Positions 1 through 3,720 of a stretch of DNA of 5,559 nt are shown piece after piece. The position numbers and the translations under genes are program-made. The notes beneath the pieces were generated by a model, which searched no databases, was not told where the DNA came from, and saw only the letters and a program-made list of their open reading frames with translations. The stretch spans positions 1 to 5,559 of the forward strand of contig WRCU01000125.1 in the NCBI GenBank assembly GCA_009783805.1, given 5' to 3'. The stretch's first letter is position 1, and each line of letters opens with the position of its first letter. The stretch comes from Oscillospiraceae bacterium. Lineage in GTDB: Bacteria > Bacillota > Clostridia > WRCU01.

Positions 1-28
1 CCGCCCAGCTTCCCGCATCCCGCGGCCG

Positions 29-1231
29 TCAGTCCCGGGCCATGAAGTCGATGAGGCCCCCCCAGTCCTCGGTGAGGTATGAGTGGCCCCCCGCCCTGAG
101 GTGGTAGCCTATGTCCCCTTCGTGGAATCTGTCCCCCGTGGCCGGCATCCTGTCCGGATGCGTGAAGCCTTTCAACCCCATGGCCTCATAGGCCTCGCTC
201 GCGGCCACGCACGCAAGGTACCCGGAGTCTTGGTCACAGTAGACGTCGCCGTCGGAGTTCGCGACGTACAGCCTCCTCGGGGCTATGCACGAAAGGAGGA
301 AGTGCATGTCGAAGTCCGGGCTGCCGTGGCTTTCCCTCAGGTTTTCGCAGAACCACTGGATCGGCCAGCCGGCCATCGTCCCTAGGTCCTCCTTTACGGC
401 CCCCTTGGACAGCGTGGCCCCGCCGGCCCCCGACGCGTTGCTCATCACGTACCCGAAACGCTCATCGTTCGCCCCGGCGTAGGCCGCGGTCTTGCCGAGC
501 CTCGAGTGCCCGGATACGGCCACCTTCGAGAGGTCAACATACGATCCTTGGGTCTGCACGTAGTCCATTGCCCTGGACGCGCCCCATGCCCAGAAGGCGA
601 TCGTCCCCGGGTCGTCCCCCCGCCGCGAGCGCGGGTCGTCCCTCAGCCTGTGGTCCCCGTAGTAGAGCCTGTCCAGGCCCGTGTCGTCGAAGCGCGGGTG
701 GCAGCCTTTAGGGTTGCCCTTCTCGGGGTAGTCGTTGACGATGTGCCTGTACCTGAAGGCGAATACCGCCATCTTCCTGCCGATGACGTACTTTATCGGC
801 AGCGCCGGCGAGTCGAGCGGGTCCTGCCCCGTGATCGCGACGACGGCCATCGCCTTCTCCCCGATCCCCAGCTTGGGCGCGAGGCACATCACGTCGAACG
901 AGAAGGACCCGTCCGGGCCGCCGTACATGGCCAGGCCAGGGTAGCCGCCTTCGGGGAGGCGGCACGTGACCGCAACCTTCCTGAACGATACGCCCTCCCC
1001 GGCCTTGATGTACGCATGCGTCTCATCGGCGTATGTGCCCGCCTCGAGTTCGCACTCGCCGAAGGCCCTTTCCGTGTACCCCACCTCGACGGGCTCCGGC
1101 GGGATCCTCCCGAAGACGCGCCCGGCCATGATCCGCAGAGCCTCCGCCCTCCTCGCCGCGTCCCAGGCCCCAGCCGCGCTTAGGGCGGAGGGCACGCCCC
1201 TCCTTTGAAGCTCCGACGATAATAGACCCAT
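29..1231 (-). CDS. CE15-like glucuronoyl/carbohydrate esterase, predicted cytoplasmic
   Basis: Alpha/beta-hydrolase resembling carbohydrate esterase family 15, whose members cleave esters of (4-O-methyl-)glucuronic acid on xylan. Seen, numbered from ATG 1231 (400 aa): the WDAARRAEALRIMAGRVFGRIP segment near the N-terminus, typical of the family; nucleophile motif GHSRLGK with Ser243; an acidic stretch with candidate triad acid Asp333 (aligned by eye; Asp327 and Asp329 are nearby); and GGHSYLTEDW with His383. The Ser-His spacing of 140 residues fits bacterial CE15 enzymes as I recall them. No signal peptide or membrane segment is visible, so it probably acts on imported oligosaccharides. Start choice: the frame stays open to GTG 1339 (436 aa), but that start has no Shine-Dalgarno and the extra 36 codons contain the only AT-rich, promoter-like patch. 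ATG 1231 follows GGGAGG and GGGGTG. It is divergent from the UROD-like gene. Family assignment is fairly sure; the exact substrate is inference. Confidence 0.85.
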   Translation of the reverse strand: MGLLSSELQRRGVPSALSAAGAWDAARRAEALRIMAGRVFGRIPPEPVEVGYTERAFGECELEAGTYADETHAYIKAGEGVSFRKVAVTCRLPEGGYPGLAMYGGPDGSFSFDVMCLAPKLGIGEKAMAVVAITGQDPLDSPALPIKYVIGRKMAVFAFRYRHIVNDYPEKGNPKGCHPRFDDTGLDRLYYGDHRLRDDPRSRRGDDPGTIAFWAWGASRAMDYVQTQGSYVDLSKVAVSGHSRLGKTAAYAGANDERFGYVMSNASGAGGATLSKGAVKEDLGTMAGWPIQWFCENLRESHGSPDFDMHFLLSCIAPRRLYVANSDGDVYCDQDSGYLACVAASEAYEAMGLKGFTHPDRMPATGDRFHEGDIGYHLRAGGHSYLTEDWGGLIDFMARD

Positions 1232-1235
1232 ATCG

Positions 1236-1248
1236 CACCCCGCCTCCC
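1236..1248 (-). promoter_or_regulatory. Ribosome binding site deciding the esterase start
   Basis: On the minus strand GGGAGG (1248-1243) lies 11 nt before ATG 1231, and GGGGTG (1241-1236) lies 4 nt before it. The longer GTG start at 1339 has no comparable purine run. This supports the internal ATG as the true start. Confidence 0.55.
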
Positions 1249-1259
1249 ATCGCGCCGCA

Positions 1260-1287
1260 TTGCGAACCGCATGCGCATAATTATAAT
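1260..1287 (+). promoter_or_regulatory. Sigma70-type promoter for the UROD-like gene
   Basis: TTGCGA (1260-1265), a 16-nt spacer and a perfect TATAAT (1282-1287), pointing at the gene at 1401. The implied leader is about 105 nt. The spacer contains the palindrome ATGCGCAT (1271-1278), a classical place for a repressor site. It sits in the AT-rich patch that would be coding only if the esterase began at GTG 1339. Confidence 0.5.
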
Positions 1288-1307
1288 CGAATTCTAGGTC
1301 CCAAAAC
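1280..1307 (-). promoter_or_regulatory. Possible promoter for the esterase
   Basis: ATTATAAT (1280-1287) is its own reverse complement, so a perfect TATAAT is also read leftward at 1285-1280. The -35 position has only GTTTTG (1307-1302), a poor match. A start point near 1274 would give a leader of about 40 nt before ATG 1231. Weak on its own; supported by position. Confidence 0.25.
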
Positions 1308-1343
1308 TTCGGCGGGAAGCCGCGCGGGCCGACGGCCACGGGA

Positions 1344-1357
1344 ACGGCGGCCGCCGT
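1344..1357. promoter_or_regulatory. Perfect 14-bp palindrome, candidate operator
   Basis: ACGGCGGCCGCCGT is a perfect palindrome between the divergent genes, downstream of the predicted rightward promoter. It could be a binding site for a dimeric regulator. I recognise no known regulator consensus, and GC-rich DNA produces such palindromes more readily than AT-rich DNA. Confidence 0.3.
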
Positions 1358-1371
1358 GATGCATGATGCAT
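1358..1371. repeat. Tandem direct repeat GATGCAT x2
   Basis: Two exact adjacent copies of GATGCAT (1358-1364 and 1365-1371), each containing the palindrome ATGCAT. They abut the 14-bp palindrome just before the UROD-like gene. They may be part of a regulatory site; function unknown. Confidence 0.45.
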
Positions 1372-1400
1372 GTCATATTTAGCGGTGGGGGTGCGCGCCT

Positions 1401-2480
1401 ATGTCATTCACGACCGAGATCGAGGGGAAGGCCGAAAGGTACCGCAGGTTCCACGAAAGCCCTGAGCCGGGGATGGTCCTGGTCACCGTCCCCCCATACA
1501 CCTTCAAGGCGCCGCCGCCCTTCGAGCCGAACGACAGGGGGCGCAGGCCGCCCGCGGAGGGCCGTTTCCCGGACGCCGAAAAGGCGGCGGAGGGGACGGT
1601 CTCGTTCATCAGGCACTACGCGCGCCAGATGGACGGCGTAGGGTGCGACTATATCCCCTGCGCCTCGCCGGGCTACGGGATAGCCCTGGGGAGCGTCTTC
1701 CTGTCCGGCGCCGAGGTGATCCCGGGCCTGGACACGAATTGGGTCCACCCCGTGGTGCATGGGTGGGATGACCTTAATAATCTGAGGTTCGATCCCGGAA
1801 ACGCGTGGGTCGGCTATATGCGGCGGTTCATGGAGCGGGCCGGGGAGCTGTGCGACGGCGACTACTGCGTGGGGATGCTCTCGGCGTTCGCCCCCTGCGA
1901 CATGGCCAACGCCCTCCGCGGGAACGATTTGTTCTACGACCTGCACGACGAGCCGGCGATGGCCGAACGGCTGCTCGCCGTCTGCGCCGACGCTAACGTG
2001 GCCTTATATAAGGAGCTTTCGCCGCTCACGCTGGCCCCCTTCGGGGGGTTCTGCGCCGCCGGCCTCTGGATGCCGGGGGGAGGGATGTTCATGTCTGAGG
2101 ACGCGGCCGACCTCTGCTCCCCCGAGGTCTACCGCCGATTCTACGGACCGCAGACCCAGCGCGCCATAGACGGGATGGGCGGGGCGTACATCCACCACCA
2201 CGCAAAGGGATGGCACGTCCACGGGGAGATCTCGCGGCTTTCCGGCGTACGCTTCATCGAGATCAGCTGGGACCCGAAGTGCCCCAGGCCCGTCGACCGC
2301 CTCGACGAGTTCTTGGAACTTTCCCTCACCACCCCGCTGCAGATACGCTGCACCCTAGCGGACCTGAAGGCGCGCATCGGCCAGATGCGGCAGGGGCGCG
2401 TCGCGGTCATGGTGAACGTGGACACGGTGGAGGAGGCGGCCGAGGCGGTGCGCGTGGTGAGGGCGAATTCCGTCATGTGA
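1401..2480 (+). CDS. UROD/MtaA-superfamily protein, putative methyltransferase
   Basis: A 359-aa protein of the uroporphyrinogen decarboxylase-like TIM-barrel superfamily (UROD, MtaA/MtbA/CmuA-type methyltransferases). Seen: the CDYIPCASPGYGIALGS segment followed by a Trp/His-rich stretch and GWDDLNNLRFDP; a DLFYDLHDEPAMAERLL helix like the 'DLYDxPE' motif of the family; and H265-H266-H267-A-K-G-W-H272-V-H274 where methyltransferase members usually carry a Zn-binding HxC. Cys317 lies downstream. It is about the usual family length, soluble, with no signal peptide. The start ATG follows GGTGGGGG (1384-1391) at 9 nt. True heme-pathway UROD activity is unlikely because the N-terminal porphyrin-binding signature is absent. 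Many relatives in gut Clostridia are annotated only as UROD family, so the substrate is unknown. Pairing with a CE15-like esterase hints at methyl-sugar metabolism, which is inference. Confidence 0.85.
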   Translation: MSFTTEIEGKAERYRRFHESPEPGMVLVTVPPYTFKAPPPFEPNDRGRRPPAEGRFPDAEKAAEGTVSFIRHYARQMDGVGCDYIPCASPGYGIALGSVFLSGAEVIPGLDTNWVHPVVHGWDDLNNLRFDPGNAWVGYMRRFMERAGELCDGDYCVGMLSAFAPCDMANALRGNDLFYDLHDEPAMAERLLAVCADANVALYKELSPLTLAPFGGFCAAGLWMPGGGMFMSEDAADLCSPEVYRRFYGPQTQRAIDGMGGAYIHHHAKGWHVHGEISRLSGVRFIEISWDPKCPRPVDRLDEFLELSLTTPLQIRCTLADLKARIGQMRQGRVAVMVNVDTVEEAAEAVRVVRANSVM

Positions 2481-2559
2481 GCCCGCCGGGGGTCGGCGCA
2501 TCGAGGCGATAGGGGGGGGCGGGGCGTCCGCCGCGGCGCGGATCGATCGGGGAAACGGC

Positions 2560-2587
2560 TTGACAATCCGCGGTTTGGCACTATAAT
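2560..2587 (+). promoter_or_regulatory. Perfect-consensus sigma70 promoter for erm
   Basis: TTGACA (2560-2565), a 16-nt spacer and TATAAT (2582-2587): all twelve consensus bases match in an otherwise GC-rich region. The start point should fall near 2594. A short inverted repeat, TTGCG-CTTAAT-CGCAA (2593-2608), lies right at or after it. The transcript would carry a leader of about 160 nt before the erm start. Confidence 0.8.
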
Positions 2588-2618
2588 TCTGATTGCGCTT
2601 AATCGCAACAATAATTAT

Positions 2619-2642
2619 ATGGGGGGCAAGCAGCACCGATGA
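2619..2642 (+). CDS. Possible upstream micro-ORF MGGKQHR in the erm leader
   Basis: ATG GGG GGC AAG CAG CAC CGA TGA encodes 7 residues. It begins about 25 nt after the predicted transcription start and has no Shine-Dalgarno. Its stop overlaps the next start as ATGA (2639-2642), so it could couple translation into the following micro-ORF. Chance occurrence is quite possible. Confidence 0.2.
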   Translation: MGGKQHR

Positions 2643-2665
2643 TCGGCTACATTCGGATCCGTTAG
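2639..2665 (+). CDS. Candidate Erm leader peptide MIGYIRIR
   Basis: An 8-residue ORF (ATG to TAG) in the erm leader. Arg6-Ile7-Arg8 is an Arg/Lys-X-Arg/Lys motif, the sequence class at which macrolide-bound ribosomes arrest. In the ErmD-type leader peptide (MTHSMRLR...) the same motif also occupies residues 6-8. Its codons 5-7 (2651-2659) cover the 5' arm of the pairing to 2725-2732, directly next to the erm SD. Only a weak SD-like GGGGGG (2621-2626, 12 nt upstream) precedes it. The ORF and motif are seen; the drug-sensing role is inference from the Erm leader family. Confidence 0.5.
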   Translation: MIGYIRIR

Positions 2666-2733
2666 GAAGGCGTCAGTTAAGGCGGGCAGCATAGCCGCCT
2701 TACCGCGCGCTCCTATCGATGGCCATCCGAATC

Positions 2734-2744
2734 GAGGAGAGGTG
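2734..2744 (+). promoter_or_regulatory. Ribosome binding site of erm, inside a sequestering hairpin
   Basis: GAGGAGAGGTG lies 8 nt before TTG 2753 and fixes that start; GTG 2742 and ATG 2719 are out of frame. Its 5' half is the 3' arm of the hairpin formed with 2710-2720. Confidence 0.6.
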
Positions 2745-2752
2745 CTTTTTCT

Positions 2753-3508
2753 TTGCCCAAAACCATATATAAGCTGCCTACCCCACCCTTGTGGGTCTCA
2801 CAGAACCTGATCACCAGCCGTCGGACGATAGACAGGGTCATCAATCTGACTTCCATAAACGGTGACGACCACGTCGTGGAGATCGGCCCAGGCAAGGGCC
2901 ATCTGACGGAGGCCCTCCTCCTCCGCGCGGGCACGGTCACCGCCGTCGAGGCCGACGGGGCCATGTACGCCAGATGCATGGAAAGGCTCGGCGGCCACGG
3001 GAACCTCCGGCTCCACCACTGCGATTTCTTCGGATGGGGCCTGCCCGCGGAATCCGGCTATAAGGTATTTTCAAACATCCCGTTCTCACGGACGACCGAT
3101 ATCGTGAGGCGGCTGACCGAGTCGCCCAATCCGCCCGATGAAGCTTGGCTCTTCATGGAGAGGGGCGCCGCCATGCGCTTCATGGGCCTGCCGCGGGAGG
3201 GCGTCTGCTCCCTTTTATTAAAGCCCATCTACGACGTGAGGATAACCTACCGCTTCCGGCGCGGGGACTTCCACCCGATGCCCAGCGTCGATGTGGTCCT
3301 TCTGCACCTAAGGCTCAAGCGGACGCCTGACATACCGATGAGGCACATGGGGGCCTATAGGGCGTTCATCAGGGGCAGGCTGTCGGGGCGCGTACATTTG
3401 ACGGCGCGGCGATCGACGGCGGGGTGCGTCGGGGCCGACGGCCGCAGGACGGGTGACACGATGTACGTGCAGTGGCTCTGCCTTTTCCGAAGGCGCGCGG
3501 GGCTGTAG
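2753..3508 (+). CDS. erm: Erm-family 23S rRNA (adenine-N6)-methyltransferase
   Basis: A 251-aa SAM-dependent rRNA adenine N6-methyltransferase. The Erm family methylates A2058 of 23S rRNA and gives macrolide-lincosamide-streptogramin B resistance. Motifs seen: LWVSQNLITSRRTIDR (13-28), SAM-binding EIGPGKG (43-49), acidic VEAD (65-68), CDF (90-92), catalytic NIPF (108-111) followed by SRTTDIVRRLTES, FHPMPSVDVVLLHLR, and the C-terminal MYVQWLCLFRR typical of Erm. The NIPF/SRTTDIVRRLT block and YVQWLCLF ending argue for Erm over the housekeeping KsgA. Start is TTG 2753, chosen for its SD and because 15 residues before SQN fit relatives. The C-terminal helical region (about 205-235) looks short and Arg/Gly-rich compared with relatives I recall, so full activity is not assured. 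It is a single-gene unit with its own promoter and leader. No mobile element adjoins it, suggesting a resident gene. Confidence 0.9.
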   Translation: MPKTIYKLPTPPLWVSQNLITSRRTIDRVINLTSINGDDHVVEIGPGKGHLTEALLLRAGTVTAVEADGAMYARCMERLGGHGNLRLHHCDFFGWGLPAESGYKVFSNIPFSRTTDIVRRLTESPNPPDEAWLFMERGAAMRFMGLPREGVCSLLLKPIYDVRITYRFRRGDFHPMPSVDVVLLHLRLKRTPDIPMRHMGAYRAFIRGRLSGRVHLTARRSTAGCVGADGRRTGDTMYVQWLCLFRRRAGL

Positions 3509-3631
3509 GTCGGCGTTTCCCCGCTTATATCAAGCCGCCGCCCTACGATTCTGACCTTTGTACTACCATGGGACGGGCAATGATGCTTTGCGGCATGCCG
3601 ACCCCAGCCGGACGCCTGATGATCGAAATTA

Positions 3632-3659
3632 AAGGGGACCCCGTCGCCGGGGCCCCCTT
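3632..3659 (-). terminator. Hairpin terminator of the surface-protein gene
   Basis: An 11-bp-plus-mismatch stem: 3639-3643 with 3648-3652 (loop 3644-3647, TCGC), one A/C mismatch at 3638/3653, then 3632-3637 with 3654-3659. Read leftward it is followed by TTTAATTT (3633-3626) and lies about 60 nt past the stop codon at 3721. Read rightward there is no T-run, though it may still slow transcription coming from erm. The rest of the 3509-3720 spacer holds only a small inverted repeat, CGCCG 3694-3698 with CGGCG 3704-3708. Confidence 0.6.
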
Positions 3660-3720
3660 CGCTAGCCTAGATGCGCCTATATCCGAACGTCTGCGCCGTT
3701 GACCGGCGTCAGGCATTCGA

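Larger units (their letters stand above)
2594..2752 (+). promoter_or_regulatory. Erm leader region, candidate macrolide-responsive attenuator
   Basis: A leader of about 160 nt, similar in size to known erm attenuators, with a tiny ORF and several competing pairings. (a) The SD hairpin: CTCCT 2710-2714 with AGGAG 2735-2739, then CGAT 2717-2720 with ATCG 2731-2734, with a 2-nt bulge. (b) ATTCGGAT 2651-2658 with ATCCGAAT 2725-2732. (c) TAAGGCGG 2678-2685 with CCGCCTTA 2695-2702. (d) CGGCTA 2644-2649 with TAGCCG 2692-2697. (e) AAGGCG 2667-2672 with CGCCTT 2696-2701, plus TAGGA 2663-2667 with TCCTA 2711-2715 (the two share A2667). Several exclude one another. No T-run follows any hairpin, so translational rather than transcriptional control is likelier. 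Which fold is on or off cannot be decided by eye. Confidence 0.55.

Noticed and set aside
506..1183. 225-aa plus-strand open frame antisense to the esterase
   Set aside because: Arg/Val/Pro-rich low-complexity translation typical of the reverse strand of a GC-rich gene; the esterase frame has family motifs.
1404..1946. 180-aa minus-strand open frame within the UROD-like gene
   Set aside because: Shadow of the real gene with no recognisable motifs or start signal.
2481..2550. GC-rich inverted repeats after the UROD-like gene as a terminator
   Set aside because: Short stems such as TCCGC/GCGGA occur, but no T-run follows; not convincing as an intrinsic terminator.
2141..2611. 156-aa minus-strand open frame running into the erm promoter
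   Set aside because: Overlaps the UROD-like gene end and the promoter; Arg/Ser/Pro-rich with no family resemblance.
2678..2702. TAAGGCGG/CCGCCTTA hairpin as a transcriptional attenuator
   Set aside because: A solid 8-bp stem, but it is followed by CCGCGCGC with no T-tract, so it is kept only as part of the leader fold.
2753..3508. Housekeeping KsgA/Dim1 16S dimethyltransferase
   Set aside because: The NIPF-SRTTDIVRRLT block, FHPMPSVDVVLLHLR and YVQWLCLF ending fit Erm better, as does the attenuator-like leader.
3472..3702. 76-aa plus-strand open frame across the end of erm and the spacer
   Set aside because: Begins inside erm, crosses the terminator hairpin and resembles no known protein.
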